41,948 nucleotides of DNA. Source: a virus. Of this stretch, positions 17,442 through 24,793 are shown in pieces; the first letter of the stretch is position 1; every line of letters starts with the position of its first letter. The translations under genes were made by a program, and so were the position numbers. The DNA lies in IMG/VR virus record IMGVR_UViG_3300035698_030367, positions 1 to 41,948 of that record; one strand, written 5' to 3'. A model generated the notes under the pieces. It worked only from the letters and a program-made list of their open reading frames with translations, was not told the origin of the DNA and made no database searches.

Positions 17442-17641
17442 TTTTAAATATAAAAATTAAAGTAAAAGATAAATTGGAAGCTTATGATATTGTGAGCCGA
17501 ATTGGATTGCAACATGAAGTTAAAGAAGCAGAATTTAATGGCAAAAAGGAAGTCTTTGGTGATAAAAATAAGCCAGTTTTGTTTTTAAAAGATAATAAAA
17601 AAAACATATCAAAATATAGAAGTTATGAGTTTAGACAATAA
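17438..17641 (+). CDS. small hypothetical tail-module protein, 67 aa
   Basis: A compact alpha/beta protein with a strand (ILNIKIKVKD), a helix and a second strand (VLFLKDNKKN). Overlaps of four bases upstream and 17 bases downstream place it firmly in the tail operon. No family is recognised. It may be a small assembly factor. Confidence 0.6.
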   Translation: MILNIKIKVKDKLEAYDIVSRIGLQHEVKEAEFNGKKEVFGDKNKPVLFLKDNKKNISKYRSYEFRQ

Positions 17642-18077
17642 ACAAAAACAAAATAAGTTATTTGCGTTTGAGATAAATAATATAATGAAGGCTATTCGGA
17701 ATTTAGCTCAAAATGTTATTTCATTGAATAGATCGGCTCATTGGGAGTTTATAGGTTCGGAGGGTATAAGCAATAGCCAGTCAAATTCATCAACGGCATG
17801 TACGGACACTGGTACAATCCCAGCTGATTGCAATTTTATAGTTTTGAAAATATCCCATTCGGTTAGTGGTTGGAATTGGAATGGGCAGATATTGCTGGCA
17901 AGAGCTGGTATTACAAGCCAAACTTTAAAACAACAACCGGGGGTTGATAGTGATAGTTATTGGAGTCGAGTAGTTAATTCAATCTCTGGAGATGTTTTAA
18001 CTTGCGCACAATCGTGTGGATCAAGCTGGAATAGCACAAGTAGAAGTTTCAGCGTGAGTGCTTATTATTATAGATGA
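17625..18077 (+). CDS. small tail-fibre-like protein, 150 aa
   Basis: An N-terminal helix (about 1-45, FEINNIMKAIRNLAQNVISL) likely forms a trimeric coiled coil. It leads into a beta-rich, Ser/Thr/Asn/Trp-rich head (AHWEFIGSEGISNSQSNSST and on) with Cys residues at TACTD, PADC and LTCAQSC. This is the plan of short phage fibres that end in a receptor-binding knob. It lies immediately upstream of the glycine-rich adhesin. Function is inferred from architecture and position. Confidence 0.6.
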   Translation: MSLDNKQKQNKLFAFEINNIMKAIRNLAQNVISLNRSAHWEFIGSEGISNSQSNSSTACTDTGTIPADCNFIVLKISHSVSGWNWNGQILLARAGITSQTLKQQPGVDSDSYWSRVVNSISGDVLTCAQSCGSSWNSTSRSFSVSAYYYR

Positions 18078-18083
18078 ATATAT

Positions 18084-19820
18084 ATGCCGATATTGAAATT
18101 AGCAGGAATACTGCAAGATGATTTTACATCAAATGAACAAATTAATGAAACAAAAGATTTTATTGATAGTATTGCAAATCTTGGGCAAAGGGACATTGTT
18201 GTTGGCGATGGCTCAAAATTTAGCGTAGGTGAAATGGTGATTGTTTATGATGGATATGAGATTTTTGAAAATGCAGTTATTGAGAGTATAAGTGGCAATA
18301 CTTTAACAATGACTGAAAATTTATTGAATACATATTCTGAAGGATCTTATATTGGTAAATTTTTGGGAGTGTTGGATACAGTTAATAATAAATATTTGAG
18401 AATGCAGTCACCTGATTTAGGTGATGGGGTAGATGGTGCTTTTGAGAGTATTGGTAATGCAACTTGGTCGAGTGAAAAGAACTATACATCAGTAAAAATT
18501 AAAAATGGTCATACTATTACAGCTAATGGAAATTTTTCAATTAAATGTCAGGGTTTGTTTGAAATTGAGGCAGGTGGAAAATTAACAGCAAAAAGCAAAG
18601 GGCATGCTGGTGGAGCTGGAAGAAGATATCGTGGTGATTGTGGTGCGAGTGAACTTGGAGGATCTCATGAACAATGGCAGAGAAATGGTGGAGGTGGTGG
18701 AGGGGGCTATGCCTCTGGTTATTCATCATCAAGAAGTTGTGGAGCAGGTGGAGCATATGGCACAAATGGTAGTAATGGATATACAGTTGGGTCCTCTCCA
18801 AATAATAGACCAGAAGGAGGATATGCATACAATGATAGTGAATTAAGTAATTTTTCATTAGCATATCTTAAAGGATCAGGTGGTGGAGGAGGTGCTAGTG
18901 CAGAAAGTTCAGGAAACGGTAGGGGTGGATATGGTGGTGGAATAATAAGAATTCATTGTAAAAATATTATTGTTAATGGCGAAATTGATTGTAATGGTGA
19001 AAATGGTATTGATGGGGGTGTTCCAAGCAATTACTACACAGGTGGTGGTGGCGGCGGTGCAGGAGGTACTATTTATATCCAAGTATTAAATAAAGCAGTC
19101 CTCGGCACAAATATTATTCATGCCAATGGTGGGATTGGTGGCGTAGGAAAAGTCACCAATGGAAGTACTTGGGGGAATGCTGGTAATGGAGGAAAGGGGA
19201 GAATTAGGATTGAGGCTGGAAAGAGAGAAGGGTCTACCAATCCAGGATATGCTAGTGGATTTAATACAAATGTTGGAGCTTATGCAAAATATGGTTGGTA
19301 TTTCACAAAAGAAATAAAAACATTAAATCCGACAATAACAGTAAATGGATATTTTAAGCAGAAGGCAATAATAAAAATTAATTTGTTAAATATTGCTAAT
19401 GCTAATCAGCCCGATGTTGAATTGGTTGATGTGAATGATTTTGAGATGGGAGATAAAGCAGTTGTCTATGAAGATGAAAAAATGGAAATTGTAGAGATAG
19501 AAAGTGTAGCAAATAATATTTTAACACTTACGGAAAATTTGCAAAATTTATATTCTACAAATGCTCAAGTTATAAGAATAGATGCTTATGGTGTAATTAG
19601 CCTAGAGCCAGCTGGAGATAATGATAATTTGCAAGATATGATGTTGCAGTCAGTTGAGAATTTGGGAGATGATATATGGTATTTATCATACAGTAAAACG
19701 ATAAAAGAAATGAATGAGCAAGATTCTGGAGTAAGACTTATTGGTTGTGTGAGGCTTAAGGGCAAAACAAACAATATAAATGAGCTTAATTTAAAAGAAG
19801 TTAATTGGAATTATTTTTAA
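18084..19820 (+). CDS. glycine-rich phage adhesin with flanking duplicated domains
   Basis: Residues about 170-390 are very rich in glycine, with NGGGGGGGYASG, GSGGGGGASAES and TGGGGGGAGG runs. Such runs make polyglycine-II sandwiches in phage adhesins such as S16 gp38 and glycine-rich folds elsewhere. Before and after it lie copies of one small domain: residues about 36-92 (VGEMVIVYDG, LTMTENLLNTYS) and about 450-505 (MGDKAVVYED, LTLTENLQNLYS). An N-terminal beta region precedes the first copy's junction with the Gly-rich part. It is likely the receptor-binding tip of the tail. Length 578. Confidence 0.75.
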   Translation: MPILKLAGILQDDFTSNEQINETKDFIDSIANLGQRDIVVGDGSKFSVGEMVIVYDGYEIFENAVIESISGNTLTMTENLLNTYSEGSYIGKFLGVLDTVNNKYLRMQSPDLGDGVDGAFESIGNATWSSEKNYTSVKIKNGHTITANGNFSIKCQGLFEIEAGGKLTAKSKGHAGGAGRRYRGDCGASELGGSHEQWQRNGGGGGGGYASGYSSSRSCGAGGAYGTNGSNGYTVGSSPNNRPEGGYAYNDSELSNFSLAYLKGSGGGGGASAESSGNGRGGYGGGIIRIHCKNIIVNGEIDCNGENGIDGGVPSNYYTGGGGGGAGGTIYIQVLNKAVLGTNIIHANGGIGGVGKVTNGSTWGNAGNGGKGRIRIEAGKREGSTNPGYASGFNTNVGAYAKYGWYFTKEIKTLNPTITVNGYFKQKAIIKINLLNIANANQPDVELVDVNDFEMGDKAVVYEDEKMEIVEIESVANNILTLTENLQNLYSTNAQVIRIDAYGVISLEPAGDNDNLQDMMLQSVENLGDDIWYLSYSKTIKEMNEQDSGVRLIGCVRLKGKTNNINELNLKEVNWNYF

Positions 19821-19833
19821 TTTTTATAATCGT

Positions 19834-19998
19834 ATGAATTACACAAAAGAATTATTATTATCAGTGGCAACAATATTTGTTAGCACTGGAATCGCAATTA
19901 TTCAAAGCAATATTTGGCAAGGTACAGTTTTGCTTTTGATTGGCGTGGGAGTTTTTGTTTTAAGAGGATTTTATAAAAAATATTTAAATAACGGTTAA
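19834..19998 (+). CDS. holin-like two-helix membrane protein, 54 aa
   Basis: The small frame encodes a charged start, a membrane segment ELLLSVATIFVSTGIAII, a short turn (QSNIWQG) and a second membrane segment TVLLLIGVGVFVL, ending in a basic RGFYKKY tail. Two hydrophobic helices with charged ends and a place right before the amidase fit a holin, which opens the membrane for the endolysin. Start ATG 19834, stop TAA 19996-19998. The next gene begins one base later. Confidence 0.65.
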   Translation: MNYTKELLLSVATIFVSTGIAIIQSNIWQGTVLLLIGVGVFVLRGFYKKYLNNG

Positions 19999-19999
19999 T

Positions 20000-20227
20000 A
20001 TGGATAAATTGGATTTGATACTTGATAAAATCAAGGATTTGAAAGATGAAAATTTAACTGGTCATAAAGGCATTATCAAGAGGCTGGATGATACTAATGG
20101 CAATGTAAAAAAGAACACACAGTTTAGAATTGAAGTATCAACAACTATTAAAAATCTTAAATGGTTTATTGGTCTTTTGGGGATTGGCAATATTGCCAAT
20201 ATTATTTATATGATAGTTAAATATTAA
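20000..20227 (+). CDS. XhlA-like lysis-associated membrane protein
   Basis: A 75-residue protein with an N-terminal coiled coil (about 1-45) and one C-terminal membrane segment (WFIGLLGIGNIANIIYMIV). This resembles hemolysin XhlA-type proteins that work with holins in phage lysis. It lies between the holin-like gene (one base away) and the amidase gene (four bases away), making a three-gene lysis cassette. Confidence 0.65.
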   Translation: MDKLDLILDKIKDLKDENLTGHKGIIKRLDDTNGNVKKNTQFRIEVSTTIKNLKWFIGLLGIGNIANIIYMIVKY

Positions 20228-20231
20228 TTTT

Positions 20232-20744
20232 ATGAAACCAAAGTATATAATGATACATCATAGCTCTGTATCGCATAGTAAAAATGCAGATCAATTTGAG
20301 GCAAATAATAGAATCCATAAAGGTAGATGGCAGTTCGTTGGCTCGCTTGGTTTTTATCTTGGCTACAATTATGAGATTGCTAAGAATGGACGCATTAGGC
20401 AGGCTCGTAAGGACGGAGAGAAGACAGTAGCATGTTATCAAAAAGATATGAATAATGGTCAATGCATTCATATTTGTTTAGATGGAAACTTTGATATTGA
20501 GAAACCAGCATCTACACAAATATTTGCCTTGCGTGATTTGCTTAAAAAATTAGTTCAACAATATAAAATTGAAAAATCAAATATTGTTTTCCATAAAGAT
20601 TACTCAAGTACAGCTTGCCCGGGCAAAAATATGGATGTCGATTTTATTCGAAGTCTTGTGCAAACTGTACAAGTTGAAGGAAGTGATAAGGAAAGGTTAA
20701 TTAAACTCTTGGAAGAAGTTTTAGTATTAGTAAAAAAGATGTAA
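20232..20744 (+). CDS. endolysin, N-acetylmuramoyl-L-alanine amidase (Amidase_2 type)
   Basis: The zinc-amidase fold is supported by ligands H9 (MIHHSS), H121 (FHKDYSSTACPG) and C129. The family cleaves the bond between muramic acid and L-alanine in peptidoglycan. At 170 residues it is a catalytic domain with a short C-terminal helix and no separate wall-binding domain. There is no signal peptide, so release must depend on the holin just upstream. It may also help entry. Confidence 0.9.
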   Translation: MKPKYIMIHHSSVSHSKNADQFEANNRIHKGRWQFVGSLGFYLGYNYEIAKNGRIRQARKDGEKTVACYQKDMNNGQCIHICLDGNFDIEKPASTQIFALRDLLKKLVQQYKIEKSNIVFHKDYSSTACPGKNMDVDFIRSLVQTVQVEGSDKERLIKLLEEVLVLVKKM

Positions 20745-20816
20745 GAATAGCGTGCAACATTGGGAAGAATAAATGTCTTGCCATATAGTTTTTACTACGT
20801 TAGTATCCAATACAAT

Positions 20817-20984
20817 ATGAAAAATATAACTAAAGAGCAATTTAAAAGCTACGAAGATGTTAGGCTTTCTGGTGTGACCAATATGTTCAATGTGGAAATA
20901 GTTTCTAGCTTATCGGGATTATGTCGAAGCACCATTTTAAATATCATGGATAATTATGAAAAATTTAAAAAAGAATTTACATAA
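20817..20984 (+). CDS. small phage protein, DUF5049-like, 55 aa
   Basis: Starting at ATG 20817 (a longer TTG start at 20760 is possible but less likely), the 55-residue helical product has an ITKEQFKSYEDVRLSG element followed by TNMFNVEIVSSL and ILNIMDNYEKF. This resembles small phage proteins of the DUF5049 type, where the sequence TNMF is a hallmark. Function is unknown. It overlaps the next gene by 29 bases. Confidence 0.55.
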   Translation: MKNITKEQFKSYEDVRLSGVTNMFNVEIVSSLSGLCRSTILNIMDNYEKFKKEFT

Positions 20985-21162
20985 AGACGTTAGAAACGGT
21001 AGCAGTTTACTTGAAATAATTGGGGAGAATATAGATGTTTATGCTGAAATTTTCGCAGATAAGTATAAAGAAAAAAAGATAGTAATTAAAAGGGAAATTA
21101 TTAAATTTATTATTCAAGATTTGAATAATGATTTAAAGTATTTATATAAAATAAAGAAATGA
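20956..21162 (+). CDS. small hypothetical protein, 68 aa
   Basis: A Lys- and Ile-rich, mostly helical small protein with no recognised family. It overlaps the preceding gene by 29 bases and the next by four, which argues it is translated. It may be one of several phage accessory or regulatory proteins at the end of the late operon. No function can be given. Confidence 0.5.
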   Translation: MKNLKKNLHKDVRNGSSLLEIIGENIDVYAEIFADKYKEKKIVIKREIIKFIIQDLNNDLKYLYKIKK

Positions 21163-21470
21163 AATATAGACCGGCAAAATTAAAAGAAACTTATGGCACG
21201 AGCCGTATCGGCACTGTTCATGCTAGCTATGACGAACTAGTTGAAGTACTTGATCAGCCTCATGATCGTGTTTTGAGGGGAGAATGGGAATCTGCGGATA
21301 ATAAGATCAGAGTTGAGTGGGCTTTTGTTATAAATGATAATGAAAAGTTAATTTTTACGATTTATGATTATAAAAGTCGATATGAGTTGGATCAGGTTAA
21401 GCAGTGGAGTCTTGGTGGAAGGAGTGATGATGTTAAGAAATACTTGAGCAAGATATTGTTAATCGAATAG
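21159..21470 (+). CDS. conserved small alpha/beta phage protein, 103 aa
   Basis: The protein has features that recur in small phage and CPR hypothetical proteins: an N-terminal TYGTSRIGTVHASYDELVEV segment, DNKIRVEWAFVINDN, then FTIYDYKSR and WSLGGRSDDV near the end. The charged, compact fold is probably a sheet packed on helices. Biochemical function is not known to me. It is the last gene before the terminator at 21508-21540, so it ends the phage transcription unit. Confidence 0.6.
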   Translation: MKYRPAKLKETYGTSRIGTVHASYDELVEVLDQPHDRVLRGEWESADNKIRVEWAFVINDNEKLIFTIYDYKSRYELDQVKQWSLGGRSDDVKKYLSKILLIE

Positions 21471-21507
21471 GATATGCATGTTAAATTTGTTTTGCTATTT
21501 TATGATT

Positions 21508-21540
21508 AAACAGCTTCGTGGAAGTTGTTTTTTTGTTTTG
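21508..21540 (+). terminator. rho-independent terminator after phage late region
   Basis: AAACAGCTT (21508-21516) pairs with AAGTTGTTT (21522-21530), with one G-T pair, around loop CGTGG. A run of T with one G follows (21528-21540). It ends the phage operon and precedes the promoter of the regulatory/R-M unit. Confidence 0.85.
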
Positions 21541-21566
21541 ATATATTTGGATTAATATGGTAGTAT
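21538..21566 (+). promoter_or_regulatory. putative sigma-70-type promoter for XRE/R-M operon
   Basis: TTGATA (21538-21543) is separated by 17 bases from TAGTAT (21561-21566), a fair -35/-10 pair, placing a start near 21573 just ahead of the XRE regulator gene. The -35 overlaps the tail of the upstream terminator, an arrangement that keeps phage and defence units separate. Confidence 0.5.
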
Positions 21567-21603
21567 TATATTGAAGATTTTTTTAATAATAGTAAAGGAA
21601 AAA

Positions 21604-21804
21604 ATGACAAAGACAATAGGTGAAAATATTAAAAAATGGCGTAAAAAACAGGGATTTACTCAGGATACGTTGGCAAAAAAGGCAGACATTCCTTACACGA
21701 CATTAGCAAAAATTGAAAGTAATGTAAATCAAAACCCAACTTATTTAACAATTACTAAAATTGCTAAGGCTTTTGATATTACTCTTGATGAATTAACTAA
21801 ATAA
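21604..21804 (+). CDS. XRE-family helix-turn-helix regulator, 66 aa
   Basis: The whole protein is a single HTH_3/Cro-C1 domain: IGENIKKWRKKQGFTQDTLA, then KADIPYTTLAKIESN as recognition region, and a final ITLDELTK. ATG 21604 is chosen because an AAAGGA lies five bases upstream; a 5' extension from 21571 is possible but has no such site. The gene directly precedes hsdM (ten bases after its stop). It likely regulates the type I operon, in the style of a controller protein, and perhaps itself. Confidence 0.85.
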   Translation: MTKTIGENIKKWRKKQGFTQDTLAKKADIPYTTLAKIESNVNQNPTYLTITKIAKAFDITLDELTK

Positions 21805-21814
21805 TTTTTTAAAT

Positions 21815-24211
21815 ATGGCAATTAAAAAAACACAACTATATAGCATGCTGTGGGAGACAGCGAATGGACTTCGTGGTGGCATGGATGCATCTTCTTATAA
21901 AGATTATGTACTTGTGATATTGTTTGTAAAATACGTTACTGATAAATATAAGAATGATAAATATGCATCTTTTGAAGTTCCTGAAGGAGGAAATTTTTTA
22001 GATATGATTGAGGCTAAAGGGAAAAAGGATATAGGAGAAAGGATTAATATTATTATCAGTAAACTAGCAGAGGCTAATGACTTGAAAGGGGTTATCGATA
22101 GAACTGATTTTGATGATAGTGAAAAACTTGGTAAAGAAAAAGAAAAAGTTGACAGATTGACAAAGTTGGTTGCTATTTTTGAAAACCCAAATTTAGATTT
22201 TAGTAAAAATAAATCTGGTGGTGATGATATATTGGGAGATGTGTACGAGTATTTTATGAAGCATTTTGCTTCCGAGTCTGGAAAAAGTAAAGGACAGTTT
22301 TATACTCCTGCCGAAGTTTCTAGGATTATGGCTCAAATTATTGGAGTAGAAAAAGCAATAAGTGCTGATCAGACAGCTTATGATATGGCTTGTGGAAGTG
22401 GATCGTTGCTTTTGAAAGTTGATAGTGAATCACCAGTTGATATTACTCTGTATGGGCAAGAAAAAGATATTGCTGTTTCAGTGCTTGCTAAAATGAATAT
22501 GATACTTCACGGAAAACCAACAGCTGAAATTAGACAAGGGAATACTTTGACGGATCCGAAATTCAAGGAAGGAGAGAAATTAAAGACATTTGATTTTTGT
22601 GTAGCAAATCCTCCATTTGCTGATAAGGCATGGATGACTGGTCTTGATCCAGAGAATGATGAATTTCATCGTTTTGATGATGGCGTGCCCCCGGTAAAAA
22701 CTGGAGACTATGCTTTTATTTTACATTTTATAAAATCGCTTAAGCACACAGGAAAAGGTGCTATCATTTTACCTCATGGTGTTTTGTTTCGAGGAAATTC
22801 TGAATCTGACATTAGACGGAATTTAATTAAAAAGGGATATATTAAAGGAATTATTGGATTGCCAGCAAATTTGTTTTTTGGTACAGGTATTCCAGCAGTT
22901 ATTATAATAATTGATAAAGAGAATGCTATTAATCGGAAAGGTATTTTTATGGTTGATGCTAGCAAGGGATTTATTAAAGATGGAAATAAAAATAAATTAA
23001 GAGAACAGGATATTCATAAGATTGTAGATACTGCTGTTAACCAAAAAAAAGAAGATAAATATTCAAAGATGGTGTCACTTTCTGAAATTGAGAAAAATGA
23101 ATATAATTTAAATCTTCCAAGGTATATTGATATCTCAGAGGAGGAAGATATCCAGGATATTTATGCCCATTTAAATGGAGGAATACCTAATGTTGATATT
23201 GAAAAAATGAAAGAGTTTTGGGAAGAATTTCCAAGCCTTAGAAAAAATCTTTTTGATAAAAAGAACGATAACTACTCGATGATAAGGGCAGAAGACGATA
23301 AAATTACTGATATTATCTTTGAAAACAATGAATTTCAAAGTTTTAGACAAAAAGTGAAAGATGTTTTTCAAAAATGGCGAGAAGATAATGTTGAAAAATT
23401 GCAAAGTATCGACGGAGAGACAAATGCTAAAGAATTTATCAAAGAATTATCTAATAATTTATTAAACACTTTTAAACCGCTCAATCTCTTGGATGAATAT
23501 GCCGTCTACCAACATTTAATGAATTATTGGGACGAGATAATGCAGGATGATGTTTATATTATTATTGATGATGGGTGGAAAGCTAATACTTATAGAATAT
23601 TAGAGAAAAATAAAAAAGGAAAAGAAATTGATAAGGGGTGGACTTGCGATATTTTACCAAAGTCTATCGTGATAGATGAGTATTTTAAAGATGAAAAAAA
23701 AGAAATTGAGGAACTAGAAAATAAAAAAGAAGAAGCGGTCAGGCAAATGGAAGAAACACAAGAGGAAAATTCAGGAGATGAAGGGCTTTTGGAAGACTCT
23801 AAAACAGACAAAGGAACTTTAACAAAAACAAGTGTTAGTAAAAGAATTAAAGAAACAACAGACAGTGAAGAAAAAGAGCTTTTACAGAAGTATTTAAAGC
23901 TTATTGAAAGTGAGGCGGATTACAAAAAACAGATAAAAATAAAAGAAAAAGAACTTGATGACAAATTGTTGGCAAAATATCCAGAGCTTTCAGAAGGTGA
24001 AGTTAAGGATTTGGTGGTAAATAAAAAGTGGCTCAAGTATTTGAGCGAGGCGATTAATGATGAACAGGAAAAAATATCACAGAGCTTAAGTCAGAGAATT
24101 AAAGAATTGGCAAAGAGATATAAAAGTACATTGTTAGAAATTGAGGGAGGTGTTGAGGAATATGAGAGAAAAGTAAAAAGTCATTTAGAAAAAATGGGAT
24201 TTAAATCATGA
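21815..24211 (+). CDS. hsdM: type I restriction-modification methyltransferase subunit HsdM
   Basis: The protein starts with a HsdM_N helical domain (about 1-140). The N6-adenine methyltransferase core follows, with motif I ACGSGSLL (192-199) and motif IV NPPF (265-268), then FILHFIKSLKHTGKGAIILP. It methylates adenine in the target sequence read by HsdS and is part of the restriction complex. At 798 residues it is about 300 longer than classical HsdM (about 500); the extra C-terminal part (about 480 on) is charged and coiled-coil-rich. Its TGA overlaps the next start by four bases. Confidence 0.95.
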   Translation: MAIKKTQLYSMLWETANGLRGGMDASSYKDYVLVILFVKYVTDKYKNDKYASFEVPEGGNFLDMIEAKGKKDIGERINIIISKLAEANDLKGVIDRTDFDDSEKLGKEKEKVDRLTKLVAIFENPNLDFSKNKSGGDDILGDVYEYFMKHFASESGKSKGQFYTPAEVSRIMAQIIGVEKAISADQTAYDMACGSGSLLLKVDSESPVDITLYGQEKDIAVSVLAKMNMILHGKPTAEIRQGNTLTDPKFKEGEKLKTFDFCVANPPFADKAWMTGLDPENDEFHRFDDGVPPVKTGDYAFILHFIKSLKHTGKGAIILPHGVLFRGNSESDIRRNLIKKGYIKGIIGLPANLFFGTGIPAVIIIIDKENAINRKGIFMVDASKGFIKDGNKNKLREQDIHKIVDTAVNQKKEDKYSKMVSLSEIEKNEYNLNLPRYIDISEEEDIQDIYAHLNGGIPNVDIEKMKEFWEEFPSLRKNLFDKKNDNYSMIRAEDDKITDIIFENNEFQSFRQKVKDVFQKWREDNVEKLQSIDGETNAKEFIKELSNNLLNTFKPLNLLDEYAVYQHLMNYWDEIMQDDVYIIIDDGWKANTYRILEKNKKGKEIDKGWTCDILPKSIVIDEYFKDEKKEIEELENKKEEAVRQMEETQEENSGDEGLLEDSKTDKGTLTKTSVSKRIKETTDSEEKELLQKYLKLIESEADYKKQIKIKEKELDDKLLAKYPELSEGEVKDLVVNKKWLKYLSEAINDEQEKISQSLSQRIKELAKRYKSTLLEIEGGVEEYERKVKSHLEKMGFKS

Positions 24212-24792
24212 GAAGAATAAATAATAATAACAATAATTTAAATAATCATATTCAAATTATTAAAGATTGTCTAAATGAGTTGTATGAGGAAGAATTGCTT
24301 TTTGAAGGTAATCTAAGCGAGCGATGCATAGGTTTTAGATTTGCATATTTTTTACAGAATAAATTTGACGATTATTTTGTTGATTGTGATTATAATAGTT
24401 CAACTTATTTTGATGAAGAGAGTGGAGAATGGAAAAGGCGAAGTGGGAAGCCAATAGAAGATATATTAAAGGATCGTAATATTGGTGTTGCAGTTAACGA
24501 AAAGAGGACAGGAAGGTTTATTGATATTATTATTCACAAAAGAAGTTATAATAAAGATAATTGGTCAGATTTGATTTGTTTTGAATTAAAAAAATGGAAT
24601 AGTAGCAATTCAGAAGATGAAAAGGGAATACGACCTATTGAAAAAGATAGAAATAATTTAGAGAAATTAACTTTTGATTATGGTTATAGATATGGATTTC
24701 ATTTGATATTTGGAGAAAAAAAAGAAGAGACAAAAATTGAGATTTTTGAAAATGGCAGAGGCAATGGTTTAAAATTATTATTTAATAATTAA
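24208..24792 (+). CDS. PD-(D/E)xK-like nuclease-fold protein in the R-M operon
   Basis: After an Asn-rich start, the 194-residue protein has a helical part with LSERCIGFRFAYFLQ, then GRFIDIIIHKR and DLICFELKKW. The pair D106 plus E126-x-K128 matches the catalytic core of the PD-(D/E)xK fold, and a late DRNNLEKL helix fits too. I know this pattern from conserved genes in defence loci ("DIIVH-R ... E-K"), without an assigned biochemical role. It is coupled to hsdM by a four-base overlap and lies one base before hsdS. Confidence 0.7.
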   Translation: MRRINNNNNNLNNHIQIIKDCLNELYEEELLFEGNLSERCIGFRFAYFLQNKFDDYFVDCDYNSSTYFDEESGEWKRRSGKPIEDILKDRNIGVAVNEKRTGRFIDIIIHKRSYNKDNWSDLICFELKKWNSSNSEDEKGIRPIEKDRNNLEKLTFDYGYRYGFHLIFGEKKEETKIEIFENGRGNGLKLLFNN

Positions 24793-24793
24793 A

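Noticed and set aside
18604-18846. Alternative frame in the glycine-rich gene on both strands
   Set aside because: Arises from repeated GGT/GGA codons of the adhesin read out of frame.
20760-20816. Longer N-terminus from TTG for the 55-aa protein
   Set aside because: ATG 20817 is in frame and begins the recognisable part; the extension has no conserved look.
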